A stretch of DNA of 64,000 nucleotides from an uncultured Coriobacteriaceae bacterium (GCA_902780305.1 CACZFB010000005.1:21246-85245), one strand, 5' to 3'; shown: positions 15,737 through 24,396, counted from the stretch's first letter. Translations and numbers: made by a program. The notes: a model not told the origin generated them from the sequence alone.

Positions 15737-16687
15737 ATGTGCACGAGCATTCGGTTTACCAGCACGCAGGGCAGCATGTTCTTTGGGCGCAACTTGGATT
15801 GGAGCTGCGGATACGGGCAGCGGGTGGTTATTACCCCTACGGGATGGACGCCCAACTCGCCGTTTGGCGCCGTTGAGGCCGTGCGACGCCCCGTGTATGG
15901 CATGGGTATCGTTGCCGAGAACACCCCGCTGTACTTCGACTGCGCCAACGACGCCGGCCTCGCCGTCGCTGGTCTCAACTTCCCCGGATACGCCCAGTAC
16001 GAGAGCGGTCCCGTGGAGGGGAAGACCAACGTGTGCGCCTGGGAGTTTCCGCTGTGGGTCGTGGCCAACTTCCAGACCGTCGACGAGGTGGAGGCCGCGC
16101 TGGCCAACACCGCCATCGTGGACCGGCCCATTAACGAGCAGTTCCCCTGCTCGCTGCTGCACTGGATGATTGGCGACGCCACACGCAGCATCGTGGTGGA
16201 GTACATGGCCGACGGCATGCACGTGTATCACGACGATCTGGACGTGCTGGCCAACCAGCCCACGTTTGCCTATCATGCCGAGAACGTGCGCAGCTACATC
16301 TCCTGCGCGCCCGAGGTGGTTGGTCCCGTAACGTGGGGCACTGCCGAGCTCGCCGCCTACGGGTCGGGCAGCGGTATGCGCGGACTCCCCGGCGACTGCT
16401 ACTCTCCGTCTCGCTTCGTGCGCGTGGCGTATCACAACGCGCACTATCCGCAAAAGGACACCGAGGCGGAGAACGTCTCGCGCCTGTTCCACACGCTGGG
16501 CGCCGTGTCCATGGTGGACGGGGCCGCAAAGATGGGTGATGGCGCGTACGAGATAACCGTGTACACGGGTGGTGTCTCCACTGCGACGAACACCTATTAC
16601 TGGAACACCTACGACGACCCCGCAATTCGCTCGGTGGCACTGGCCGACTACGACGGCGCCGGTACGGAACTCATCCAGGTGGCGTAG
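15737..16687 (+). CDS. bsh: Choloylglycine hydrolase family enzyme (likely bile salt hydrolase)
   Basis: The product has 316 residues from the ATG at 15737 (GGGGGGAG ribosome site), so the nucleophile Cys is residue 2 after Met removal. Family catalytic residues are visible: Cys2, Arg18, Asp21 (GRNLDWS), Asn173 (NQPTF) and Arg226 (SPSRFVR). GMRGLPGDCYSPSRF matches the conserved loop before the arginine. The length is the usual 315-330. Members cut the amide bond of glycine- or taurine-conjugated bile acids or of penicillin V. Without a signal peptide it is cytoplasmic. The motif set favours bile salt hydrolase, but substrate preference cannot be read with certainty. It appears to be monocistronic, with a terminator behind it. 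Confidence 0.9.
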   Translation: MCTSIRFTSTQGSMFFGRNLDWSCGYGQRVVITPTGWTPNSPFGAVEAVRRPVYGMGIVAENTPLYFDCANDAGLAVAGLNFPGYAQYESGPVEGKTNVCAWEFPLWVVANFQTVDEVEAALANTAIVDRPINEQFPCSLLHWMIGDATRSIVVEYMADGMHVYHDDLDVLANQPTFAYHAENVRSYISCAPEVVGPVTWGTAELAAYGSGSGMRGLPGDCYSPSRFVRVAYHNAHYPQKDTEAENVSRLFHTLGAVSMVDGAAKMGDGAYEITVYTGGVSTATNTYYWNTYDDPAIRSVALADYDGAGTELIQVA

Positions 16688-16730
16688 GGCCAGGTGGCGT
16701 AGGGCAAAAGAGCGAATCAACCACAACGAG

Positions 16731-16769
16731 ACTGCCCCCGATGGCCAATGGGCCTTCGGGGGCAGTTTC
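16731..16769 (+). terminator. Rho-independent terminator after bsh
   Basis: ACTGCCCCCGA (16731-16741) pairs with TCGGGGGCAGT (16756-16766) and is followed by TTTCT. It sits in a convergent junction and could also stop the minus-strand gene at 16793. Confidence 0.8.
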
Positions 16770-16792
16770 TCAGTGGCAAAACCTCGCTCGGG

Positions 16793-17498
16793 CTAGTACC
16801 AGAAGGACGCGCCAAGAGCGTCGAAGTCCTCGCAGGCATCCTTCCAGTCCTGCAGGTTTTCCTTTACGGTGTCGAGCACCTCGTCAAGGTCCTCCGAGCT
16901 CACGTGCCCACGCTCGCACATGCACTTATAGAACTTCTTGAGGCTCGCGGCCGTCTGCTGAATCGTCTTGGGCGAGGACCACATGGCCTTGCGGATAAAC
17001 CAGTTGCCCAGGAAGTCGTCGATGTGCTGCGGGCCGTCCTGCATGGGGATGGCATCGTAGTGCAGCAGGTAGCGGTTGAGGAAGAAAGCCACGTTGTCGA
17101 TGTGATTGTCAATAGTCTTGGGCTTGAGTCCCGACGCGCTTCAAGCCGGCGACGAACTTTGGGCCATAGCCTGCGGCAAAGCTCGGGTAATCGTGCTCGG
17201 GAGATGCAAAGAGCGCACAGAGAAACGCGACGAGGTCGGCCTTCTTGACGCCCTTGAGTCCGTCGGCGATGTGAAAGGCCTCCAACTCCTCGCGCAGTTC
17301 GCGCACCGGCAGGGCGTTGAGCATATCGGCGAGTCGCAAGACGGGCTTCTCCTTGATGCATACGTCCTCGGCCAAGATCGCCAGCCCCTGTTTCTGTATG
17401 TGCGCGGCAAGCGTCGCGTGCGCCGCTTGCCGCGACCGCGCGTCTGGCGCAACGGTGCGATCGCGCGCTGAGGTATACGGGTGTCGTGGTACGGGCAT
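16793..17498 (-). pseudogene. SAP-motif protein gene with a frameshift
   Basis: Two minus-strand frames join into one protein of about 233 residues if one extra A near 17119 is ignored. The first part, starting at ATG 17498 (AGGA ribosome site), ends FVAGLKRVG and then drifts to a stop. The second continues LKPKTIDNHIDNVAFFLNRY to a natural end at 16793. Residues about 55-95 (MLNALPVRELREELEAFHIA then GVKKADLVAFL) look like a SAP DNA/RNA-binding helix-turn-helix. The rest is acidic and helical, of unknown family. It follows the PP2C gene by 22 bases and is probably in its operon. The break may be a true mutation, programmed slippage or a sequencing error. Confidence 0.6.
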
Positions 17499-17520
17499 GT
17501 GTCCTGCTCGTATCGCGATG

Positions 17521-18384
17521 TTATGTGAACGAGACTGCCACGTAGGTCGCGTCGTCGCTGATTTTGGAGCGGTGCACGCGCATGAGGTCGGCATCGGCCT
17601 GCTCAGCAGCGCGCAGGGCGGCTGCCACCTGCTCGCCGCGGCCGGCCAGCACGTCCTGGGCAAGGCTCGGTGCGTCTGCCAAGACGCCCATCTCGACCGC
17701 GGCCACGAACCCGTCGCTGCAGGCGAAGGCGCCTGTTGCTTGGGTCAGGGAAAAGCGCTCCACCAGTTCGTGTCCAAAGCCGCGGCAGGTGGCGTCTGCC
17801 GCCCAGTAACCACCGGGCTCGTTCATCTTGAGACGATTCTCGATAAAGCGGTCGTTGAGCGCCTTGCGTGCCGCGGCCATGGTCGCGTGGTTTTGCGTGG
17901 CGTAGCGAAACATGCGCTCGTAGTTTTGCTGGTCGAGCTCGTCGAGCGTGGCGTCGTGCACGACGCTCGCGCTGCCGTCTGCAAACATAACCACGGCAGT
18001 GCAGTCGCCGAGCATGGTTACCTCGAGCTCGTCGCTTGTCCAGCGCAGGATGGCGACGCTGCCGTTGGGGAGGTCTTCCCGGCGCAGCTGCTTTGCGCCG
18101 GGAAGGCGCAGGTACTCGTCTGCCACCGCGGTGCCGGCCTGACGCAGTGCCTGGGCCGTGGGCAGTGTGGGGTCGTCGAGAAGCGCCGCCGTGCGCTCGG
18201 CGAGCTCGCGCGCATACCACGACGCGTCGGTTTCGCCTGCGATGAGATTTGCCTTGGTGAGGCCGGTCGCGCCGTCCACGAGCACCGCGCAGCCGTCGTC
18301 GTGGATGACGGCGTAGTCCTCGTTGATGCGCCCTGCCCCGGAGCCGGTCCAGGTGCGGGTTTGGGAATGCGTTGCGTGTGGCAT
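17521..18384 (-). CDS. PP2C-family serine/threonine protein phosphatase-like protein
   Basis: The 287-residue product starts at the ATG at 18384, with an AGGAGGT ribosome site. PP2C features are visible in order: INEDYAVIHDDGCAVLVDGATGL (two metal-binding Asp), GSVAILRW, MLGDCTAVVMFADG, FACSDGFVAAV and SKISDDATYVAV, where the SDG and DDAT acidic residues complete the metal site. Such enzymes remove phosphate from Ser/Thr of proteins, often against Hanks kinases. No kinase gene is adjacent. The next gene is the SAP-motif gene, suggesting a two-gene unit of unknown purpose. Confidence 0.82.
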   Translation of the reverse strand: MPHATHSQTRTWTGSGAGRINEDYAVIHDDGCAVLVDGATGLTKANLIAGETDASWYARELAERTAALLDDPTLPTAQALRQAGTAVADEYLRLPGAKQLRREDLPNGSVAILRWTSDELEVTMLGDCTAVVMFADGSASVVHDATLDELDQQNYERMFRYATQNHATMAAARKALNDRFIENRLKMNEPGGYWAADATCRGFGHELVERFSLTQATGAFACSDGFVAAVEMGVLADAPSLAQDVLAGRGEQVAAALRAAEQADADLMRVHRSKISDDATYVAVSFT

Positions 18385-18500
18385 GGCGACCTCCTGAGCG
18401 ACCGGAAGCGTGACTGCTACGAGCATAGCACGACCGTCCCCCGCGTACCGCGGAGCGGGGCGATGCGCTATGCTAAGGGCTTGGGTGTCACGGGCTACGG

Positions 18501-19694
18501 ATGGGAAAGATGGGCAAGTCGCGCGTTGACTACAACATGAAACTCTTTACGGCGATTGCCATGGTGCTGGTCGTGTCGGCGCATCTTGACGGAGGACAGA
18601 CCGGGTTGGCGGGGCCCTACAACCTGTTTAGGCCCTACGCCTTCCACGTGGCCGCGTTCGTGTTCGTCTCGGGCTACTTCTACAAGCCGGCGAGCGAGCG
18701 GGATCCGTGGCGCTACCTCGTGCGGAAGGCCAAGCGGCTCATCGTGCCCCTGTTCTTGGTGAGCGCCGTGTACGGCTACGTATGGGTGCTTGCCCGAATG
18801 GCGGTGGGCGTGTCGGACGTGAGCCTGCCCACCGTGCAAAACCTGCTGATAGACCCGCTGATAAACGCTCATCAGTATCGCTTTACCGCCGCCCTGTGGT
18901 TCCTGACCCCGCTCTTTTGCACCGAGGTGCTTAACGTGTTGATTCGCAAGGCCCTGGCTCGCGTGCCCTGGCCAAGCAAGACGGTTCGCGAGGTGGTCCT
19001 GTTCATCGCGTATTTGCTGCTGGGAGCGGTGTCCATCGTGGTGGGTGGCACGCAAGGCATTGAGCCGAGCTGGCTTTTGCTGGTCTGTCGGACGCTGCTC
19101 TTTGTGTCCTTCTTTGGCATGGGTCGCTTTTACCGGGAGGTGCTCGAGCCGCACGACACGCTCGGGAGTACCTGGTACTTCGCCATCGTCCTGTTTGCCC
19201 AGCTGATCGTTGCCGTGGCCTGCCACGGCAACTACACCTACACACCCTCGTGGTGTCGCTACCCCCATGGCATTCTGGGTACCTACGCGGTAACCATGCT
19301 GGGCATTGCCTTCCTGCTGCGCATCTGCAAGCTGCTGGGTCCGGTGATTGGCCAGAGCCGGGTTGTGCTGGCCATCGCCAACAACTCGTTTAGCGTTATG
19401 TGCCACCATCAGTGCGGGTTCTTCGTACTCAATTATCTCTTTTATGTGCTGTCGGCAGCTACGGGCTTTCCCCAGAGCTTCGACGTTGGCGAGTTCGTGT
19501 CGAACAGCCAGTACATGATGCCCCTCAGCGGCGCCGGGCAGTTCGTCTTGGTGTACGTGGTGTTCGCCATAGCGTTCTCGCTTTGCGTGCATGGCGTGTG
19601 GGTGCGGATCCGAGGGCTCGCATCCAGAGGTGGAGCGTCTGTCCAGGACGCCTCGTCCTCCGTTGGCTCGGCCCGAGCAAGTGGGCAGCGATGA
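18501..19694 (+). CDS. Acyltransferase-3 family membrane protein
   Basis: The 397-residue product has about ten membrane segments. The N-terminus has KLFTAIAMVLVVSAHLDGGQ (the conserved H of the family) and FHVAAFVFVSGYFYKP, where the SGYF motif is typical of acyltransferase family 3. Members O-acetylate or otherwise acylate sugars of surface polysaccharides and peptidoglycan, taking the acyl group from a cytoplasmic donor. ATG 18501 and ATG 18510 are both possible starts. A TATGCT box lies at about 18470. It overlaps the next acyltransferase gene by 4 bases, so the two are co-translated. Confidence 0.8.
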   Translation: MGKMGKSRVDYNMKLFTAIAMVLVVSAHLDGGQTGLAGPYNLFRPYAFHVAAFVFVSGYFYKPASERDPWRYLVRKAKRLIVPLFLVSAVYGYVWVLARMAVGVSDVSLPTVQNLLIDPLINAHQYRFTAALWFLTPLFCTEVLNVLIRKALARVPWPSKTVREVVLFIAYLLLGAVSIVVGGTQGIEPSWLLLVCRTLLFVSFFGMGRFYREVLEPHDTLGSTWYFAIVLFAQLIVAVACHGNYTYTPSWCRYPHGILGTYAVTMLGIAFLLRICKLLGPVIGQSRVVLAIANNSFSVMCHHQCGFFVLNYLFYVLSAATGFPQSFDVGEFVSNSQYMMPLSGAGQFVLVYVVFAIAFSLCVHGVWVRIRGLASRGGASVQDASSSVGSARASGQR

Positions 19695-20716
19695 CCAAGG
19701 GGCGTCAGCGAAGCCAGCTCGTGGAGCTGTGCAGGTTCGTGGCGTCGGTGCTCATCGTGTGCCACCATTCCGAGATGCTTGGCCATCGCACGCACTTTGT
19801 TGCGGGCTGGGTGTTCGTGGAGTTCTTCTTCATGCTTACGGGCTACTTTACCGCGCGGCACGTGGCGCGAAGGCCGCCGTCGCAGGGCCCCTTCCGCGAG
19901 GCGGTGCACTACACGCGAGACAAGCTGGCGCGGGTCGTCCCGTTTGCATGGACGGGCGTTGCGCTCGGTGTGGTCGCCATGCTGCTTCGCGCCAATCTCG
20001 CCGACGAATGGCTGCGCATGCTCCTCTCGGTGCCGTACAACCTGCTGTTTTTGCAGGGGTTGCCCCTACACCTGCCTGTGGTGAACTACGACGTGCCGCT
20101 GTGGTATCTTACGGCGCTCATGCTGTTCCTGCCGCTGCTGGTGGCGACCATGCGACGGATGCCGAGCGCGTACCGGCGGCTGCTGTGCTGGTTCGTGCCC
20201 CTGGTGTTGCTGGGACACAACCTGGTGGTCGTGGGCAAGCTCTCGGTGTGGGAGGCGGGCGTGCCCAAGCTCATGCGCGGACTTGCCGACCTCATGCTGG
20301 GCACGCTGGCGTATACGATAGCTGAGTGGGTGCGTGGCCGGGCGACGGATCGTGCGATGCTGCTGGTTCGGCTGGGTGGTGTCGCGTCGTTTGCCGCGCT
20401 GTGCGCCATTGCCGGGGTGCTTGGCGTTGAGGGCTATGAAGCCTCGGTGGCGCTCGTCGCCCTCGCCTTCGTCGCAACGCTGCTGGTGGTTACCAACGAG
20501 CGTAACTACGTGGAGGGGCGGACTCCCTACGCGCTGTGCGGGTATCTGGGCGCGCTGTCCATGCCCCTGTTCTGCCTGCATTATCCCGTGGGGCAGATCG
20601 TGCAAACGTGCGTGCCAACCCTGTCGTACGAGGCAAAGCTGCTCTTGTGCCTGGCGGCCTCCGTTGGTCTCTCGGCGCTGGCGCTTGGGGTGATTCGCGG
20701 GCGGACGTACACCTAG
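19691..20716 (+). CDS. Acyltransferase-3 family membrane protein (second of pair)
   Basis: The 341-residue product starts at the ATG at 19691, overlapping the previous stop as ATGA. Family hallmarks are QLVELCRFVASVLIVCHHSE (conserved His) and VFVEFFFMLTGYFTARH. About ten hydrophobic helices follow. It resembles the protein at 38837-39913 (VEFFFLVSGYL, DVPLWYLTALML/SVEWYISAMLI), so the window holds three members of the family. The product should decorate a surface glycan at the membrane, and its acceptor is unknown. The gene directly downstream is a cytidylyltransferase gene. Confidence 0.8.
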   Translation: MTKGRQRSQLVELCRFVASVLIVCHHSEMLGHRTHFVAGWVFVEFFFMLTGYFTARHVARRPPSQGPFREAVHYTRDKLARVVPFAWTGVALGVVAMLLRANLADEWLRMLLSVPYNLLFLQGLPLHLPVVNYDVPLWYLTALMLFLPLLVATMRRMPSAYRRLLCWFVPLVLLGHNLVVVGKLSVWEAGVPKLMRGLADLMLGTLAYTIAEWVRGRATDRAMLLVRLGGVASFAALCAIAGVLGVEGYEASVALVALAFVATLLVVTNERNYVEGRTPYALCGYLGALSMPLFCLHYPVGQIVQTCVPTLSYEAKLLLCLAASVGLSALALGVIRGRTYT

Positions 20717-20773
20717 GGTTCGGCGCGGTCTGCTACCATAGATTCGTATGTGTATGTGGAAAGGAGCGGCCGC

Positions 20774-21499
20774 ATGAGGACGCACGCAATTGTAATCGCC
20801 GGTGGCTCGGGCTCGCGCATGGGCCAGGACATTCCCAAGCAGTTTATTAACGTGTACGACAAGCCCGTGCTCATCTACACGCTGGAGAGCTTTCAGCGCC
20901 ACAAGCTGATCGACAACATTGTGGTGGTGTGCATTGACGGCTGGCATGACGTGTTGCACGCCTATGCCCGACAGTTCGAGATTACCAAGCTCAGCCAGGT
21001 GGTTTCGGGCGGGTCCACGGGACAGGAGTCCATCCGCAACGGCGTGTATGCGCTGGAGGGCGTGGCACAGCCGGATGACCTCGCGGTCATTCACGACGGC
21101 ATTCGACCGCTGGTGGCGCCCGAGGTCCTTACCGACGTGGTGAACGTGGCCGCAAAGAAGGGCAATGCCGTAACGAGCATGCCCTACAACGAGCAGATTT
21201 TTGTGGTGGGCGAGGACGACCCCACGACCACCACGCGCTTTATTCCGCGCGAGACGCTGCGTCGCGTGTCCACGCCGCAAGCCTACCGTTACGACCTGCT
21301 GCTGAGTGCCTACCGCGAGGCGTTTGCGCGCGAGGTGGGTATCTATGGCTCGCACTATACCAACACCATGATGGTGGAGCTGGGCCATACGCTGCACTTT
21401 GCCGCCGGTTCCGACAAGAACATTAAGCTCACCACCAAGGACGACCTGGAAATGTTTAAGGCGTACCTGCACCAGGACGAGGACACGTGGCTCAAGTAG
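20774..21499 (+). CDS. IspD/TarI-like cytidylyltransferase
   Basis: The 241-residue product starts at the ATG at 20774 with a GAAAGGAG ribosome site. The nucleotide-binding loop AIVIAGGSGSRMGQDIPKQF matches the IspD/TarI family, and IHDGIRPLVAPEV and RRVSTPQAYRYD are the other family motifs. IspD makes CDP-methylerythritol for isoprenoids, while TarI makes CDP-ribitol for teichoic acids. The neighbours are envelope genes and the next gene is a dehydrogenase/epimerase, so a CDP-polyol role in surface polymer synthesis is favoured. IspD itself cannot be excluded from this window alone. Confidence 0.85.
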   Translation: MRTHAIVIAGGSGSRMGQDIPKQFINVYDKPVLIYTLESFQRHKLIDNIVVVCIDGWHDVLHAYARQFEITKLSQVVSGGSTGQESIRNGVYALEGVAQPDDLAVIHDGIRPLVAPEVLTDVVNVAAKKGNAVTSMPYNEQIFVVGEDDPTTTTRFIPRETLRRVSTPQAYRYDLLLSAYREAFAREVGIYGSHYTNTMMVELGHTLHFAAGSDKNIKLTTKDDLEMFKAYLHQDEDTWLK

Positions 21500-21510
21500 G
21501 GGAGGGCGCC

Positions 21511-22575
21511 ATGAACCGGTTGGACAACCCGTTGTATGCGGAGGACTTGGAGCTCGTCGCGTCGTGCGGCGCGGACTGGGATGTGCTGAACGGCGCCACG
21601 GTGGGCGTCTCGGGAGCCACGGGCATGGTGGGGACGCTGCTGGTGGACGCGCTCATGCATATGGCGCGGACGGGCAGGCTGGATGTGCGTGTGGTGGCGC
21701 TTGGTCGCAGCGAGCAGCGCGCCCGTGCGCGGCTGCCGTACTTTGAGGACCCGCGGTTCGCGTTCGAGGAGCTCGACGTGAGCGTGCCCGGTGCTTCTCC
21801 GCATGCGGCCGCCAACATGGTGGTGCACCTGGCGAGCACCACGCATCCGCGCGCCTACGCCACGCAACCCATCGGCACCATCACGTCCAACGTGGTGGGG
21901 CTTCAGAACCTGTTGGAGTGGCAGCTGGCGAGCGTCGAGGCGCTGGGCGTGTCGGGACGCTTTGTATTTGCGTCGTCGGTGGAGATCTACGGAGAGAATC
22001 GCGGCGACGTGGAACGCTTTGACGAGGGCTACTGCGGCCAGCTGGATTGCAATACGCTGCGGGCGGCCTATCCCGAGGCCAAGCGGTTGTGCGAGGCGCT
22101 GTGTCAGGCGTATGCCGCCGAGCGGGGTGCGCATGTGTTCGTGCCGCGTCTGCCGCGGATCCTTGGTCCCACGCTGCTGCCCAGCGACACCAAGGCACTC
22201 TCGCAGTTCCTGCACAAGGCGGTTGCCGGCGAGGATGTGGTGCTTAAGAGCGAGGGGACGCAAACCTACTCGTACCTGTATGCGACCGATGCGGTAAGTG
22301 CACTGCTGTGGGTGCTCACGCGTGGTGAGGAGGGCGCGGCATACAACGCGGCCGACGAGCGCTGCGACGTGGCGCTGCGCGACCTGGCGACGTGCGTTGC
22401 CGAGGCTGGTGGCGGCAAGGTGGTGTTCGACCTGCCCGACGAGGTGGAGCGTGCGGGGTATTCCACGGCCACCAAGGCGTTGCTGGACGCCTCGCGCTTG
22501 CGGGCGCTGGGCTGGCGGGCGCACTTTGGCATCGAGGAAGCCGTGGCCAGAACGGTTGCCATGCTGCGCGAGTAG
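21511..22575 (+). CDS. NAD-dependent epimerase/dehydratase (extended SDR)
   Basis: The 354-residue product starts at the ATG at 21511 (GGGGAGGG upstream). The Rossmann motif GVSGATGMVGTLLVDAL lies at about 31-47. Catalytic features are SSVEIYGE and AYPEAKRLCE, the latter giving the YxxxK pair. LPRILGPTLLPSDTKALSQF and YLYATDAVSALLWVL fit sugar-nucleotide epimerases and dehydratases. It is separated by 11 bases from the cytidylyltransferase gene and so probably acts on the same nucleotide-activated sugar or polyol. The specific reaction is not readable. Repeat A4 follows 12 bases after the stop. Confidence 0.85.
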   Translation: MNRLDNPLYAEDLELVASCGADWDVLNGATVGVSGATGMVGTLLVDALMHMARTGRLDVRVVALGRSEQRARARLPYFEDPRFAFEELDVSVPGASPHAAANMVVHLASTTHPRAYATQPIGTITSNVVGLQNLLEWQLASVEALGVSGRFVFASSVEIYGENRGDVERFDEGYCGQLDCNTLRAAYPEAKRLCEALCQAYAAERGAHVFVPRLPRILGPTLLPSDTKALSQFLHKAVAGEDVVLKSEGTQTYSYLYATDAVSALLWVLTRGEEGAAYNAADERCDVALRDLATCVAEAGGGKVVFDLPDEVERAGYSTATKALLDASRLRALGWRAHFGIEEAVARTVAMLRE

Positions 22576-22587
22576 CGGCTCCTCGCC

Positions 22588-22794
22588 AAAAAGTGTATGC
22601 TCGAAGGCCGTTTCATTCGCCAAAACGGGGTTTGTGTACGAAATATCGGGCTCTGAAATCACGGGGTCACAAAACCGCGCCCCCTACCTGCGGCTTTGCG
22701 GGGCGTCTTGCGGCCCATACGGCGATTCGAGCCTCAAAAACCGTACACAAACCCCAAAACGGCAAATGAAACGGCCTTCGAGCATACACTTTTT
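22588..22794 (+). repeat. Family A long palindromic element, copy A4
   Basis: This 207 bp copy is close to A5. Both are preceded by GCGGCTCCTCGCC, so the conserved unit may begin about 13 bases earlier in these copies. It sits between two plus-strand genes, 12 bases after the SDR stop, where it could act as a terminator. Confidence 0.9.
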
Positions 22795-22859
22795 TGAGAA
22801 GAGCACAGAACCGCCGCGCACGAGCATGCGCGCTCAGCAAAACAATGGGGAGATGTTGC

Positions 22860-23846
22860 ATGAAGCTGCTGGTAAGCCATCATACGGCGCTGCGCTACTG
22901 GAGATCTGCGACCGAATTGGAAGTGAAGGTGGCTAAGCCCACGCGCATAGCCACAACAAAGGGCAGCGTGGCGAGCGTTAAGGATGCCAAGTACCTTGCG
23001 CCCGCAGATCATGGACTCGTGGTCAACGACAAGGCCCCCTGCGACGTGTTGGTGTACGACGCAGACAGCCGCCGACCAGCCGCCACGCTTGTGCCGCACG
23101 TATGGAGTGGCCCCGTGCCGGCCGGTGCGTTTGTGCGTATAGCCGAAGGCATCTTTGTGAGCACACCGGAGTTCGTGTACCTGCAGCTGGCGGGAACGCT
23201 GGACGAGGTGGAATGCGCCCGGCTGGCCAACGAACTATGCGGATATTACAATCTCAGGAGATACGAGCATTTTACCCAGCGGATAGCTGCCCTCACTTCC
23301 AAGGCCAGGCTGACCAATATGGTTAACCGCTCGAAGCACTGCTATGGAGCGACTAAGGCCCTTGCCGGATTGCGCTGGGTTTGCGACAACAGCAGGTCAC
23401 CGCAGGAGACGAACGTGCTTTTGGCCCTGTGCCTGCCAAAGCGCATGGGCGGCATGGGACTGCCGCTACCAAAGCTGAATCCCCAAATAGAGCTAGGCGG
23501 GCGTCTCTCCTCTTATGTTGAGGAGGGGAAGTATTTTCCCGACCTCATGTGGGAACGGCAGGTTCGGGGCAAGAGCGTGCGGGTAGTGGTGGAATACGAC
23601 AGTCATGAGTATCACGACGAGGAGTCAGACGCGGAGCATACGCGCATTCGTCGAAACGAGTTTAAGACCGTGGGCATGCTGGTGACTTCCATAAATCGCT
23701 CGCAGATGAAGGACGCGCAGTCCTTTATAAAGGCGGGACGACAGATTGCCCGCGATTTGGGTCTGTGGCGCAAAGAACCCGACACGAAGCAGGTGTCTGC
23801 CTGTCAGGATTTGCTCGACAAGTTGGCAAACGAGACGGTGTTCTAG
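22860..23846 (+). CDS. Putative endonuclease-like protein of the DUF559/Vsr-like type
   Basis: The 328-residue product starts at the ATG at 22860 (GGGGAG upstream). The C-terminal 110 residues contain VRVVVEYDSHEYHDEESDAE followed by HTRIRRNEFKTVGM. This is the E-x-D...H...D..R...G pattern of the very-short-patch/DUF559 nuclease fold. The N-terminal 150 residues (WSGPVPAGAFVRIAEGIFVS, PEFVYLQLAG) resemble the AbiEi-type antitoxin/winged-helix layout found fused to such nucleases. It stands alone between two family A repeats, which suggests a mobile cassette-like setting. The function (defence, repair or repeat-related) is unknown. Catalytic residues appear present. Confidence 0.6.
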   Translation: MKLLVSHHTALRYWRSATELEVKVAKPTRIATTKGSVASVKDAKYLAPADHGLVVNDKAPCDVLVYDADSRRPAATLVPHVWSGPVPAGAFVRIAEGIFVSTPEFVYLQLAGTLDEVECARLANELCGYYNLRRYEHFTQRIAALTSKARLTNMVNRSKHCYGATKALAGLRWVCDNSRSPQETNVLLALCLPKRMGGMGLPLPKLNPQIELGGRLSSYVEEGKYFPDLMWERQVRGKSVRVVVEYDSHEYHDEESDAEHTRIRRNEFKTVGMLVTSINRSQMKDAQSFIKAGRQIARDLGLWRKEPDTKQVSACQDLLDKLANETVF

Positions 23847-23878
23847 CGGATTGGCCATCCTCAGCGGCTCCTCGCCAA

Positions 23879-24082
23879 AAAGTGTAAGCTCGAAGGCCGT
23901 TTCATTCGCCAAAACGGGGTTTGTGTACGAAATATCGGGCTCCGAAATCACGGGGTCGCAAAACCGCGCCCACTACCTGCGGCTTTGCGGGGCGTCTTGC
24001 GGCCCATACGGCGATTCGAGCCTCAAAAACCGTACACAAACCCCAAAACGGCAAATGAAACGGCCTCCGAGCATACACTTTT
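23879..24082 (+). repeat. Family A long palindromic element, copy A5
   Basis: This 204 bp copy has the variant left end GTGTAAGCTCG. It lies in the convergent junction between the nuclease-like gene and the carrier-protein end of the dlt-like operon. Together with A4 it brackets the nuclease-like gene in direct orientation. Confidence 0.9.
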
Positions 24083-24104
24083 CTTGCGCACGGCCCACAG
24101 CCAA

Positions 24105-24137
24105 CAAAAAAGAGGCCCGGGAGCATTCCCAGGCCTC
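24105..24137 (-). terminator. Terminator of the dlt-like operon
   Basis: On the minus strand AGGCCTGGGA, loop ATGC and TCCCGGGCCT are followed by CTTTTTTG, a standard intrinsic terminator 30 bases past the carrier-protein stop. Confidence 0.85.
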
Positions 24138-24168
24138 CGCGCGCGCTGTTGCCGTGCCGTGTCCCGCG

Positions 24169-24396
24169 CTACTCCGACTGCAGCTTCTCGATAAGCTCTT
24201 GCATGGCGGCGACAGTGTTGAAGTTCTCGGGCTCGAGGTCCTCCACGTCGATCTCGATGTCGAACTCCTCGTTGAACTCGCCCACGATGGTAATGATGTC
24301 GAACGAGTCCAGGATGTCGTCGTCGATAAGGCGCTCCTCGGCGAGGAAGTCGACGTCGGGACGAACCTCTTGCAGGATTTCCAGAATCTCTTCCAT
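24169..24396 (-). CDS. Acyl/aminoacyl carrier protein (DltC-like)
   Basis: The 75-residue acidic four-helix carrier protein has the phosphopantetheine site DDDILDSFDIITIV, with the modified Ser at about residue 31. Its small size and the neighbouring adenylating ligase, MBOAT and SGNH genes match DltC-type carriers. In the Dlt pathway the carrier takes D-alanine from the ligase and delivers it to the membrane protein for transfer onto teichoic acids. Here the acyl group may or may not be D-alanine. It is the last gene of the operon, 3 bases after the GNAT gene. Confidence 0.88.
   Translation of the reverse strand: MEEILEILQEVRPDVDFLAEERLIDDDILDSFDIITIVGEFNEEFDIEIDVEDLEPENFNTVAAMQELIEKLQSE

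Noticed and set aside
1157..24082. Recurring peptides such as KVYARRPFHLPKRGLCTKYRA in frames over the family A elements
   Set aside because: They repeat because the DNA element repeats. The frames start and stop in flanking sequence and differ between copies, so they are not a conserved small protein.
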